From: Acanthacorydalis orientalis
Lineage: Eukaryota; Arthropoda; Insecta; Megaloptera; Corydalidae
Direction: 5' to 3'
Assembly: GCA_034766995.1 (NCBI GenBank)
Contig: CM068320.1
Coordinates: forward strand, 19,149,812-19,213,811
DNA: 64,000 nucleotides
The notes below the pieces were generated by a model. It searched no databases, was not told the DNA's origin, and saw only the letters and a list, made by a program, of their open reading frames with translations. Position 1 is the stretch's first letter; each line of letters opens with the position of its first letter. A program made the translations under genes and the position numbers. Of this stretch, positions 11,376 through 23,506 are shown in pieces.

Positions 11376-11696
11376 TCAACGAGAAATTACATTGTTCATC
11401 CCATTTTTATAAAAATCGACACTTTTAGAGCTTAGAAAGTCTTCGAATCCTGGAATCACTTTTGTTTGGTTTCGGAAATTTTTATTTCTTAAATAATATT
11501 TCAAGTGGCGAAAAAGATGATAGTCTCTTAGTGAAAGATCTGGTGAATAAGGGGGTTGTGGTAAAATTTCATAATTTAATGAATTTAATTTGGAAATTGT
11601 GATTCGAGATGTGTGTGGTCGAGCATTGTCTTGCAATAGTATTGGCCCATATCTATTGATTAGCATTAGCTGTTTTGTTTTTAATTTTTCATTCAT
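11376..11696 (-). pseudogene. Mariner B transposase, C-terminal catalytic part
   Basis: About 106 codons contain the second and third catalytic aspartates (LLQDNARPHTSR and RDYHLF) and the usual mariner C-terminal ending (FYKNGMNNVISR). The catalytic block with the first Asp (CDEKW, near 11900) is in a different frame upstream. No regulatory signals of its own are seen. Confidence 0.85.
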
Positions 11697-12017
11697 ATTT
11701 TCGATTTCGCAACAATATAAATCAGCCGTAATTGCTTCGCCTGGTTTTAAAAAAATAATGGATTATTCTTTTATTTGTGCACCATACAGTAACCATAAGT
11801 TTTTTTTTGGTGTAATGATGGCTTGGGTGCGTGTCCTGAGGCTTCATTTGCATTTAACCATTATCCAGATCTTTTTCTATTATCATACAGAATCCACTTT
11901 TCATCACAACTAATGATTCGATTAAAAAATGGTGTTTTATCATTTCGAATCATCAATGAAGAGCACACCTTTAAGTGTCTCAGTTTCTGACCATCTGCCA
12001 ATTCGTGCTACACACAC

Positions 12018-12358
12018 TTACCCAGCTTTTTCACTTTTCCTATTGCAACGAGGTAACGAGAAACAGTCATTAACACTAACAATTAAATCACATGCGAGAG
12101 TCCGAACTGTTGTATGTGGATTAGTTTCCACCATGGCTCTCAAATGTTCTTCGTTCACAATGGTTTTGGGCCTTTCTCTAGGCTCATTGTCGAGATTGAT
12201 ATTACCGGAAAGAATTTTTTTGAACCATAATTGAATTTTTCTCTGGCTAATCGACCCTTCTCCGAAAGCTCCATTCATGTTTCTACCTGATACCGCTGTA
12301 TTGTGTCCCAACTTGAACTCATATAAAAAAGTAGACGCAAATCTTTTGTGGACACCAT
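12018..12358 (-). pseudogene. Mariner B transposase, N-terminal helix-turn-helix part
   Basis: From the ATG at 12356-12358 the peptide starts MVSTKDLRLL. A one-base change near 12325 then moves the reading to the frame giving FKLGHNTAVSGRNMNG and IQLWFKKILSGN, followed by the RPKTIV linker between the DNA-binding and catalytic regions. This fits the mariner HTH domain that binds the terminal repeats. The frame ends near 12018. Confidence 0.8.
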
Positions 12359-12545
12359 CTTGTTAAAGGGTATAAAAAAAATAAAAATAACAACAATAAC
12401 TCCGTATTTAAAAACAATTGAAGGTTACAGTACATTAATCAATTACAAATAGCTGAACTTGTAAAATATTGCACAGAACCTTTCACAATCACGGTCGACC
12501 TCTGATTGACTGAAATTCGGCAACTTGATATGTTACAACCTGATA

Positions 12546-13804
12546 TAATAACTGATTAGAATTTACTAACACTATATAGATGGAGTTTTAATACTTTGAA
12601 CTACTTGAAATTGTTTTCCGATAATTTTTGATAAAATGATTATTTTTCATGTTTTTTACATCATTTTAACTTCGAATAAAAAAATATATTTTTTAATAGT
12701 TTTATAATTACCCACTTACTTAATCATGTTTTCTGCCAATAAAATATTATTTAAAAGAAAGTATTTTTTTGTACGCGTTAATATAAATACAAGATTTTAT
12801 TTAAAAAAAGTCACTGATATAAATTTCACATGAAATGTGTTCTTTATGAATAATTTTGTTTTAAACAATTATAATAATTCTATTTTTAGTAATATTTAAA
12901 ATGTATGTAATACCATTCAAACATTTAAAATTAACAAAAAATTACACAGAAAAAGAGTAAATATAAAAAGATGGTGCATTTACATATATTACAAGTTAAT
13001 GTGTTAATACCATTCATAAAATCTGAGATTCTCTTATTTATGTATATTGTAAAACGTGTATGTAAATTGAAAATATAAAAGTAAATTGAATAAAATAAAA
13101 AAAGATGATCGTATAGACAGTATGTGGAATATGACGATAATAGTCTATATTATTTTCTACTTCAGTTGATATTGAAAATCACTTTCTGTTTTCCAATCAT
13201 ACGGCTTAATTGCTGTGAAAGAAGTTATTCTCATCATAAAGATTATAAACATGTATCGAAATCGATAATTAAAGAAATCTGAAAAGAATATAATTAAAAT
13301 ACAAATAAGTTGCTACTTTATAAAAAAAGTATGTTTTTAGGTTGATTTACTGACTTTAAACAGTTCGTCAATTTGTTAGAGTTATACTATATAATATAAA
13401 ATATTTAATTTATTTTTGTTATTAAACTTAATTATTAATAAAACTCGAACTTATTTTTTCAATTATAAATAAAATAAAAATATAGTTTTTTCCATAAAAA
13501 ATATCAAATTCTCAAAAACAAGCAATATTAATTTGATTTAGTGTTTAAATTAAATGTTCAAAATATTTATATTGTATTTTTAAACATACTTTTTATACAC
13601 CATTTAAGAATAAAATAAAAATGTTTACAATCACATTTTAATTATGTTTTATAGTACATGATTTACTATTCAATCATATTCAAAAAGTTTACTTACCTTT
13701 TTTAAAATTCATCATACAAAATAATAATTTTCTTCCTACAGGAACTCTAACGCTAAGAAGTAGACTATATATCAAATATTATTCAATAATTATGACTATT
13801 TTTA

Positions 13805-13857
<53 letters not shown>

Positions 13858-14356
13858 CTAACTAGAACAGTTACGAAGATTATAATAAATTTAATATAAC
13901 ACAATACATAATTGGAAATTTAATTAGAATAATATAAACGTATAGAAAACATTTTTCCCAATGCACTTATACATAATTTTTATTGTGAGTGTTTAGTATA
14001 CATGTATAGTAAATTATTATTATCAAACTTGTCAATCTTTCCATTTTATAAAAATCCCTAGACGATTTAATGACGGAACTTATATAGATCATCAAAAATA
14101 AATTACCTGTTCGTAATTAGAGAATGATGGAGATATTAATTATACGTACTTTAATGGTGTATTGTCTACATAATACTGATGTTCACATTAGTTATTTTAC
14201 TGCAGTATTATGGTTACAAGGTTTTATAGATGTTTCGTTCAATTAAATTGATTATTAGATATAAACATTATAGGAAATTGAAAATATATTTTAGAGATTT
14301 AAATCAACCACTTTGTTAGATTTCCAATAACTCTATACAGACATCTTAGACACACC

Positions 14357-14401
<45 letters not shown>

Positions 14402-15496
14402 CAATTCTTAACCAAATTATCAATCCCACTAAGAAATTTTAATGAACTACAGACTTAAGGAATGTCTAAATTTGAGAATAGAAAAACGTTGTTGAAATTC
14501 ATATCTTTAGTTTGTTGTCGTTTAGATAATAATTTGAATTAAAATAAACATTTTTTTTCTGAATGAAAATAATTTATAAATGAAAATATGCCGTAATTTA
14601 AGAAATATATTATAAAATTTGATGGCAGTCTTCTCTGGCTACAGTTAATGTTTTATTTCTCAGGAACATATGATTTTATTATAATTGAATCGTGTTTTGT
14701 ACAGATTGTGATTTTCTTCATAAACATTTTTTTGTATCAACTAGTTTATCGTTAAAATGGTACTTTTAGTGATCTCTCTTTCGATAATACTCTAGTCGGA
14801 TTCATGCCTGATAAATTACTAGGTCATAGGAAAAGACATGAATTTTCTTTCTTAAAAAAGTTTTAATTAAAATTTCCCTAAACAGTTTCATCTTGCATGA
14901 ACACTAAGTGTTCACTGTTAGGAAATGTCTTCCATAATTAATGATAAAATCTTTTATATAAAAACGTTTTGTACTGATCTCGCTTATACTACAGTGTACA
15001 AAGATCTATTTTATTGTTAATCTGTATTCGGTACTAGAAATAAAAAAAATATATTTGAAGAGAGTTTAAATTTTTATATTAAAATTTAAAATGAATAATT
15101 TAATAGTTTCATTAAAAAATTAATGAAGCTTAAAAATCATTATTTAATATGTGTAAATATCCGAATAAGTCACTTTTTAATGTATAAATGAAATGCTATT
15201 TTTTTGAAAAAAAATATATATAGGCGACGGAAAATAAGAATTCAAGTTGATTTTTGGTCAATTTTTTATCTAAATTTATTTTGGAAATAATTATCTTTTA
15301 TGTACAAAATAAATAAATAGTGCACATAGTATTTATGATTGAATGCACATATTTTAATTCCAAATGCGAGTCCCGTATGTGTGTAAATGAGTATGTTTTA
15401 AAAAAAATATAATTTACATTTTATTTAACAAGTAAAGGAATTACTAAGAAAAAATCAAAAAATTGTAAATAGACCAATAATGACTCACTAAATATA
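12546..15496. other. AT-rich non-coding with microsatellites
   Basis: (TA)n tracts lie at about 13808-13855 and 14358-14397. A 17-bp palindrome lies at 14898-14914. A somewhat more complex stretch at 14630-14960 shows no coding frame. No gene is seen. Confidence 0.6.
14898..14914. repeat. 17-bp palindrome TGAACACTAAGTGTTCA
   Basis: Two perfect 8-bp arms surround a single central base. It could be a binding site for a dimeric factor, with half-site AGTGTTCA or the inner CACT/AGTG. Nothing nearby decides this. Confidence 0.6.
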
Positions 15497-16767
15497 TTGG
15501 GTCACTCATAAGTAATATAGAATTTTAAAATAAGTTGGAAGCGAAAAAAATTGACATTTTAATTTTGATCCAAAATATATTTTCCGTTATAATTTAGGGC
15601 TTATTCCCTTCTTAATCTTAAATTTTCAATACCCTGATGATAAAACTTTTTGTGATTTGCGTTAAAGAAAGAGATGAGTTCTCTACTAACATCACTCTCT
15701 GTATTAAGCTATTTTCCATTGATGTTATTTTGGACACTTCAGAAAAAATAATAAACTGATGGTGCTAGGTCAGGAGAATATAGTGGGATAAATAATAACT
15801 TCCCATTCAAATTTCTTCAGTTTTTAGAGGGTTTCGTGTCCCGTGTAAGTTCTGGCGCTATCGTGGTGAAAAATCAAACTTTTGCTGTTGGTTAATGCTG
15901 GACGTTTTTCATCAATGGATTGTTTTAGACGTACCAGTTGTTCTCAGTACAACTCGTTTGTGATGGTTTGATTTTATGGGAATAGCTCGTAATGGATAAT
16001 TCCTTCTATATGCCATCAAACAGACAACATAATCTTTTTTGGATGAAGCCATCCTTTCCCAATTGAAGATGATGTTTCGGTGCAGTTAACTCATTGTCTC
16101 TGACGTTTAATATTGTTATAAGCAATCCATTTTCCATCACCAATAACAATTTTATTCAGAAACGGATAATTTTGCAATCGAAATTGATGAGAAGTGCTAA
16201 TATCCACATTTTGTTTTAAATTAACATCGGAACTTACTGATCTAACTTAGAAACCTTACCAAACATTTTCAAGTACCGATGGATAGTTCAATGCGTTGAA
16301 TTGAGATTCTTTGATAATTCTTCTACCGTTGAACTTTGACTTTGTTCCACCTGTGTTCACAGGATCTCATCATTAAACTCTTGAGGACGCCCTGATATTT
16401 CCTTAACTTCAAATCTGTAGTCCTCGGACTGAAATCGTTGTCCTCCCATATTTGTCCTTAGCTAAGACTAATAACATCTGAACCAGAAATTTCCCACAAT
16501 TTTTTTATTGCAATTGTAGCGTTGTTGCCATGTCGAAACTCAAAGCAAAATATACCTAATATACTCTTTTGACACTTTCATGATAACTAATATTTTTTTT
16601 GTAAATTTGTTTGATCACTGTTAATTTTCCACGATAAGATAAAAAAAAAAACATAACATGAAATTGAAAATCATATGGATCTGATACATTATTGCAATAA
16701 TTTCACAGTATTGCATCATCAATTTTCACTTATATGAAAATCCCGTATTATATATGGGATAATCTAA
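15497..16767 (-). mobile_element. Mariner element A2, inactivated
   Basis: This second copy of the family at 1197-2467 also spans 1271 bp between TA duplications (15495-15496 and 16768-16769). Left end TTGGGTCACTCATAAGTAAT pairs with TTAGATTATCCCATATATAA read inward from the right. The minus-strand transposase keeps IGDGKWIAYN (first Asp present), but the third block reads SPDLAPSVYYF, with Val replacing the third Asp. Multiple stops and shifts are present. The two copies differ at many positions, so they inserted and decayed separately rather than by recent duplication of the region. Confidence 0.87.
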
Positions 16768-16769
16768 TA

Positions 16770-18047
16770 TATTCATTTTTCAACTGTTAACTGTATAATT
16801 TTTATACTTTTTTATACTTTTTGCAGATTTCTTTTCTGTTTTGATATTAAATGTGAACTATTTCAATATACAAAATATATGAAAAATTCTACCAAAAGTA
16901 TAAAAAAAAATGAATAAATGTAATTAAATTACAATTATAACTTATTATTAAATTTTAAATATAAATTCAGATATAACAAAATTGTATAAACATAACGTAT
17001 GTGGAAATAAAACAATAAACGATTATCGTTATTAACGATGTGTACAGTTTTCCTTATGCACTCATTTGATATTCTCGTACGGAAACAAGTTCTATATCAG
17101 TTCCATATATAATCAACGCTGTGCTTTGAATTCAATGATCAAGCGATATATCAACAGTACAGTTGGCGACGTAACAATGAATAATTAAAACAATCCATTT
17201 TACATTTCTTTGATTGGGTATAAGATACCGACTTTCTTTCGATACACTGTTTTAGTTGTTTCGGTGCCGATCGATTATAGGTATACTATCTATTTTCAAA
17301 ATAGCAATAGTAATTAAAACAAATATAATTATTTTCCATATTTCTTTAAACAGAATTGTTAATAACTGCTGCTACTATATCCGATACGAATATCATTTTC
17401 AATTAAGTCAAAGAATTAATATAGAATGAATCCTAGAAAAAGATTGTATACATGAGATTGTAATAAAAAATATATATTTTTAGTTTTTCAAACTATCGAC
17501 TCTATGTTTTATGAAATATCATTCTAAGTAAACAATTAATATGTGCATTTCTTGTAATTTGTTTCATTCCTGTGTTCTTCGATTTGAATTTTTCTTTTTT
17601 CATTTCCACTATCGATTTCCTCCTTATGTCAAATATGAAATTCAAATGTCTATTTATTTTTGTAAATTTTTCTAAAAAAAAGATTCGCATTTTATTTTTA
17701 CTGAATTTAAAAATAAGTTGCCAAATTTAGATTAACAGATAATATAATAAATTATAGTAAATTCAAATGTTGTTTCAATACTATTTAAAAAGTCTCCATA
17801 ATTAAAATTATTAGAAAAAGAAATATTACTTCTGATGATTATTTGTGTACTAAATGATTATTTTTAACGAATTCTTGAACAGTTCAAGAAAATAAATTAA
17901 AAGTCAAATTATAAACACATTAATATTGCTATAGGAAAACATCAAAAAAGCTGCTATTGGAAATTTGAACAAACAAAAGATTCCAAAAGTTCAAATTTAT
18001 ACAAAATTTGGAATAGAAATTTATTTAGTAATTGATCTTCAGATGGA

Positions 18048-18048
<1 letters not shown>
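16770..18048. other. AT-rich non-coding
   Basis: No gene is seen. About 17040-17290 is more complex than the rest, with several GATCGAT-like words and no long frame. It may be conserved non-coding DNA, but nothing in the sequence proves it. Confidence 0.5.

Positions 18049-18087
<39 letters not shown>
18049..18087. repeat. (TA)n microsatellite, left flank of foldback element
   Basis: About 38 bp of TA repeats directly abut the terminal repeat of the element at 18088. A matching (TA)n tract lies on the other side. Confidence 0.85.
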
Positions 18088-18091
<4 letters not shown>

Positions 18092-18750
18092 GGGGCACAA
18101 AAAATGTACACACTCTTCAACATACAAAATATCTGCGTAAAAGATTCATTACTAAAATTATACAGATTTCGAGAAATGCCTGTCACTCATGTTTGATTTC
18201 TACAATCACAACAGGTACTCAAAGTAGTAGCCATTAGCGTCAAAAAACTTCTGATTTCGGCAAACTACTGCACGAGCAACTTTAGTCAAAATGCCCGCTG
18301 TGATTGTTATAGTTTGATTGGTTGTGATTTCAGCAACAAACCAAACTACAACAACCAACAGACATCGATGAAATTCTATCAGAGCAATGGATAAGAAGAA
18401 GAGATACTGACTTCACCTCACGTTCTTCCGATTTAACATCCCTCGACTTCTATTTATGGGGGACTTTAAAGGATGTGGTATATCGTAGAAAACCAGTAAC
18501 ATTGGCGGCGCTACGAGAAAAAATTGAAATGTGCGCAAGAATCACAGCATTTTGGCAAACATTGTCCGTGTAGTACTTCACCGAAATCAGAAGTATCTGG
18601 ATGTTAATGATGACCATTTTAAACACTTGTTGTGAATGTAGAAGTTAAATATGACTCCCAATCATCCATTCATGTCCGTATAATTTTAGTAATAAAGCTT
18701 TTAAGCAGATATTTTGTACGTTGAAATGTGTTTACCTTTTTTGGCCCCTT

Positions 18751-18752
<2 letters not shown>
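18088..18752. mobile_element. Foldback Tc1/mariner-like element with two inverted transposase 3' ends
   Basis: The 665-bp element starts CAGAGGGGCACAAAAAA and ends with the inverse of CAAAGGGGCCAAAAAAG, inside a (TA)n tract. Similarity between the arms does not stop at the termini: it continues inward for more than 200 bp (about 18088-18310 against 18530-18752, inverted). Each arm encodes a transposase C-terminus pointing outward. The left arm on the minus strand reads RNQKFFDANGYYFEYLL then stop; the right arm on the plus strand reads RNQKYLDVNDDHFKHLL then stop. The centre (about 18415-18535, plus strand) holds LTSLDFYLWGTLKDVVY, the block around the third catalytic residue, and leads with a frameshift into the right-arm C-terminus. 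The catalytic core is otherwise missing, so it is non-autonomous. Confidence 0.8.
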
Positions 18753-18797
<45 letters not shown>

Positions 18798-19049
18798 TCA
18801 CAAAAAAATCGATGACGTCGCCTTATTTATTTATGATGTCGAGGTTTCTATGGTACCCAAATATATTTATCACATATAAAATAACAGGTTGCAATCTGTC
18901 TTCGATAATGATTATATAAACATACATACATACATATATATATATATAACAACACGTTGTAGTATATTTGCGAGAATAATTATATAGACATGAATGAGTT
19001 TTAAAAAATTTTTTATTGTTTATTCGGTTACATGTCATGCTAATAATTA
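18753..19049. other. (TA)n microsatellite and short non-coding segment
   Basis: The (TA)n at about 18753-18790 is the right flank of the foldback element. The remainder is AT-rich with a small (CATA)n/(TA)n run near 18928-18950. Reading frames seen here are repeat-driven. Confidence 0.6.
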
Positions 19050-19116
19050 ACAAGTGACTGAGAGCAGATAGCTCGGGGTTTAGTGAGCGAAGCGACCAGT
19101 GGGCGAAGCCCCCTAG
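19050..19116 (+). mobile_element. Helitron-like 3' terminus
   Basis: A GC-richer stretch with GAGCGAAGCGACCAGTGG is followed by a short hairpin (GGGC, loop GAA, GCCC at 19101-19111) and then CTAG at 19113-19116 before a T. A hairpin just before a CTRR end, inserted ahead of T, is the hallmark of Helitron 3' ends. No Rep/helicase coding sequence is present, and I could not fix a 5' end, so this would be a non-autonomous or truncated copy. Confidence 0.5.
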
Positions 19117-19148
<32 letters not shown>

Positions 19149-19264
19149 CTATAAAATATAGATTTGAAATGTATTTCAGATATTTATGCGACTACATATA
19201 TGTATATATATATATGTAGTCGCATAAATATGACAAAATATTTCAAATATATATTTTGTATACA
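19149..19264. repeat. Long near-perfect hairpin (about 55-bp arms)
   Basis: The left arm contains ATATTTATGCGACTACATA and the right arm its complement, with the match extending outward through GATTTGAAAT and ATTTCAAATA. Mismatches are few and mainly in the outer half. The centre is (TA)n, so there is almost no loop. It could be a small foldback MITE at a TA site or a transcribed hairpin. It adjoins a (TA)n tract at 19117-19148. Confidence 0.75.
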
Positions 19265-20241
19265 ATAAAGGCACCTTGACAAAAACCAAAGACGTTACGT
19301 AATCATTTATTATTTTCCGATTTAAGTAATAGTACGTTTTTGATTTCCATTAGCTGTTCTATTGAATATGTTTTTCAATGTTTCTTCCACTTACATTTAT
19401 ACAGTATTTGTAAAGTACATTCATGTGGGCGGGAATACGTAAAAATATTGAATTTATTAGTATATACAACAGTACTAACAAATCGATTGTTCTATAGACC
19501 ATTAATTTATTACTTTGTTACTATATCTAGAATATATAAATCAGACTTATCGCTACAAACTCGGTTGTTCAATTAAACTATTAAAATACGGACAGTATAC
19601 ATACTTGTGAATTTTATTTTAAAATATATTGTAAGATGTAAAAAATAATTATTTTGATTTAAGTAATAAATCTTTGATGACATATATAACATTTTTGTTT
19701 GTTTAAACGTTATTCAGTCAACTATTTTTTTTTATAAAAGGTAGTTTATAATATAACAGTTACACACAAAAATTGTTATAATATATTGATAATGACTGTT
19801 TGTTTGTCAATAAAAATTATATATCATTAGTATAAATACATGACTAAAACAATAATGTATTTTATTCAAAAAATATACACATTTTTACAATAGCTATATT
19901 TTCATTTAGGTTTTTAACATTAACATCGACATATAATGAAGTTTATTTTTTGATACTATTTTTTTTAAATAGATATACACATTTATAGAAAAGTTACTAC
20001 CATACCGTACATATTATTTATATTATATTTCTAAATAATTTATGTCTATAATTCTTTTTTCTTGACTTATTCCAACTTAAAACTAGATTTGTAATACAAA
20101 TACAAATTGTGTTATTCTTTTCTCTCTTACGACGAATGAAAGAGATGTAAGAGGATAAATGCCGGAACTTATAGCAGATTTATTTAATTTTCCCGTGAGC
20201 TTATACGCAGCTGTATTTTAGAGACACAAAGTAACGAATTT

Positions 20242-20279
<38 letters not shown>

Positions 20280-21483
20280 GTATATATGTAAATATATATA
20301 TATATATATGAATGTATATATGTATATATATATATATATATTCGATTTATTTTAAGAATCCATTCATATAATTTTCTTAAAACTAATCATAGATTTGTTA
20401 AAAAAATTATGAAAAATATTTTTTTTGGGAATTAATTTAAACTCGCATCTTAATAAGAAATATACATTTTCGTACAAATATGACAATTTACATTAATGAA
20501 CTTAATTTCAAGTTAAGTAAACCAATATATTAAAACACATACAACTGTTTCTTACTCAAAACTATTATATTTTCGATTTATAATAACATTCTTTTTCTTA
20601 ATATTATAATATAAGTACAATCTTGTTCATATAAAAAAGGTTCTGTACTATTTATACGTTCTTCAACGTTTATAAAATTCGTTCAGATTTTAGTTCAGAA
20701 CATTTTTTATGCTATCATAAAACATATTCAAGATTATTATTATGAATTTAATAGTTGGTGGTTTGGAATTTCTTCTCGTTTCGTATGTTTTTACTGCTTT
20801 AATTGAATAAATACAAGTATGAATAAATTAGTATAAAAATAATCAAATAAAAATCTTTTTAAAACATTAAGTTTTTACAATGAATTCTGATCTGTAATTT
20901 ACACTTTATTAATGTACTGTAAACTAAGGTAATTTCGACCATTTTTTTGAATTATTTTTTGATTTATATATTTATTTATTAAAATTAAAAATAATTATTC
21001 TATTATAAAACTCTGATATAGGTAAATAATATATGACATTTATTAGACCGTTTTTTATAGTAATTAAGTAAAGGATAGTTTTAAGTTTTTTTAATATCTT
21101 GATCGTGTTTATTTGCATCACAGAACAACTTTAAGCATTGTAGCAAGACAATATCATTTTACTTATCATTTATAAATAATTTAGTTAAAAACACAACAAA
21201 AAAAGTACAATAAAATCTAGTGAATAAAATTTGAAATTATTTTTTGCATGGTTCCATGTACAGTGTTGGATTGTTCTACGATATAGTTTTTAACACCACA
21301 GATACATTTATTTTTATAAATAAATTTCTTTCATCACACAAACTAGGGAATTATTTTCGTATAAAAAAATGTTTAATTATTTATATTTCAACCTTTTTGA
21401 TTATGATTAGCTAAGATACAAAAAAAATATTTTTCTGTACCTTAGTACCTTAGGAATGATAAAATCGGCATAGAAATAGGCAT
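19265..21483. other. AT-rich non-coding
   Basis: Compound (TA)n tracts lie at about 20243-20276 and 20288-20340. A block at about 20100-20230 is more complex and contains CTTATACGCAGCTGTATT (20200-20217), nearly identical to 41534-41551. No gene is seen. Confidence 0.55.
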
Positions 21484-21594
21484 AAATGAGAATAAAAAAA
21501 TATCCAATAATCAATAAAATTCTTGATGAAAAAAAATAATAAATGAGAATAAAAAAATATCCAATAATCAATAAAATTCTTGATGAAAAAAAAT
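21484..21594. repeat. 57-bp tandem duplication
   Basis: Unit 21484-21540 is repeated directly at 21541-21594 with essentially no differences (unit begins AAATGAGAATAAAAAAATAT). The near identity points to a recent slippage or duplication event. Confidence 0.9.
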
Positions 21595-21940
21595 ATGATA
21601 AGTGAAAAATTCGTTTGTGAAAAATTGATTTTGTACATAAAATTTTTAATGAAATCATCTCCGGATATGCTATTTTCTTAGTAACATTCTTGTTTCTTTA
21701 AATAATCTTTACTGATGTATACGTGCTCCTAAACCACAAATATCTATCTCTATTTATTAATTCGACTTATGTAGATTTGTAACGAGATATTATCACTTCA
21801 CAAATTCACAATACATCCTCCTTTGTCATTTTACTTCATAATATCGATTCCTCTGAAATATTGAAAGTTGTTGATTACCTATTGGCTTAATAGCACTTCC
21901 ACTCCGCTTACTTTGCAAGACTGTTTAATACTGTTTTAAT

Positions 21941-21995
<55 letters not shown>

Positions 21996-22748
21996 ACAGA
22001 AGGTTTATTTTTAATATCTCGCAGCGTATTTTTGATATTTTCTTTACTAGATCATTTCTAGTCATGCCTATAAATAACTTCCCTATTTTTTAAACCCAAT
22101 TAATTACCTACGCTTAATACCTAATACAAATTACAATTCGTTACCCATATATGAAAACAAAAACTATGAGACTAATTAATGATCATTACCGTACGCATAT
22201 TATGGCAAATGTGACATTTAGTCTCACACTTCCTTCGAAATGAACTTAAAATTCACACCTTCCCTCCTTTCCGAAAGCGATTAATAATGGATAAATTACG
22301 TAATTGACATTGAAATTTCATTTTAACGTCTTTAAATACACACATATAGTGCAAACAATTTTATTCTTCAGGAACGTTTTTTTTCTTTTAGCATAATTAT
22401 GAAGTCACTTAAAGTCCTCATTGTCGTTTAATGAGATACTTGTTGCTGTTTGTAATCAATGAGACCACAAATTCTGTGTAAAATCTAAACTAAATTCCAA
22501 AAAAAAGCAATTACAAAATTGTTATAGAGGGCAGTCACACTTCTGCATTAAACCCTTTGTACCTCCGCAGTGGAGGCACACCTCACAAGTTAATTACCCC
22601 TGATTTAGACCAACCACCAACATCTATATTTTTAATTCATAAATAGAAAAATGTTGTATTATATATGCTTGAAATTAATCTAAATTGTACAGCAATTTAG
22701 CTCGCACAAAAAATGTGATTGAAAAGATGTTTTAAAAATTCATTTTAT

Positions 22749-22810
<62 letters not shown>

Positions 22811-23506
22811 ATATCTCGGTGTATAAGGCGAAACCAAAATTTCAAGATAAAATTTATACATTTATCATATATCGGTCGTATAAGACGATCCTAAATTAAA
22901 CAACTCTTGAAATTAAAAATTAATTCGTGAAAATAAATTCAGTTTCTTTTTTTAATAAATTAAGTAGGTTACCACAATAAGTGCCTATAAATATGCAATA
23001 TATATGTAATAGAAAAATAAGAAATGAATTTATCTGGAATTAACTGCTAATGCTTAAATTGCAGAAGATTAAAGTTAAGTATACATTTTGAAAGAATGTT
23101 ATTAGAAGTATATGATAGAAGAAATTAATTCGTTATTGCCTTATTGAATTTTTTTATAAAGGAATACAACTGATATTATTCTCTAATTGGTCAAATGTAA
23201 GAGTAAATGAGAATTGTAGCAATCTTTATAATTATTAATCAAGTATTGTCGTCGAAACAGAGAATATAATGAATACTTTAATTTAAAAGCCCGCTTCTCA
23301 AATAGATACTAAATACAATAATGAACAACTTATAAAAGAAATAAGTAAAGACTGTTAAAACCTCAGCATCATTATAGAGGGAAATTCTTTGTGATTATAG
23401 ACTATACAGTTGCAAAAATATAAAATGTTTCGATCCGTTAGAATCTATTAGAACTTTGGAAAAGAGAATAAGTTATGTTTTTAGTATCATACACTCCCAT
23501 TTATAT
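21595..23506. other. AT-rich non-coding with microsatellites
   Basis: (TA)n lies at about 21943-21993 and (TC)n(TA)n at about 22749-22807. Two direct copies of a TCGG-GTATAAG-CGA motif lie at 22816-22834 and 22872-22890. No gene is seen. Confidence 0.6.

Larger units (their letters stand above)
11260..12543 (-). mobile_element. Mariner element B (DD34D), nearly complete
   Basis: The inverted ends are TTAGGGTGTAACATATGAAA (left) and, read inward from the right, TCAGGTTGTAACATATCAAG. TA duplications lie at 11258-11259 and 12544-12545, giving 1284 bp, the normal mariner size. The minus-strand transposase can begin at the ATG at 12358-12356 (MVSTKDLRLL). It shifts frame after about ten codons, then runs through the helix-turn-helix region (GEGSISQRKIQLWF) and continues with further breaks. 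All three catalytic aspartates are visible: SCDEKWILYDN, LQDNARPHTSR and SPDLSLRDYHLF, with exactly 34 residues between the second and third. Despite the intact triad, frameshifts make it a pseudogene. It is the best preserved element in the window. Confidence 0.92.
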
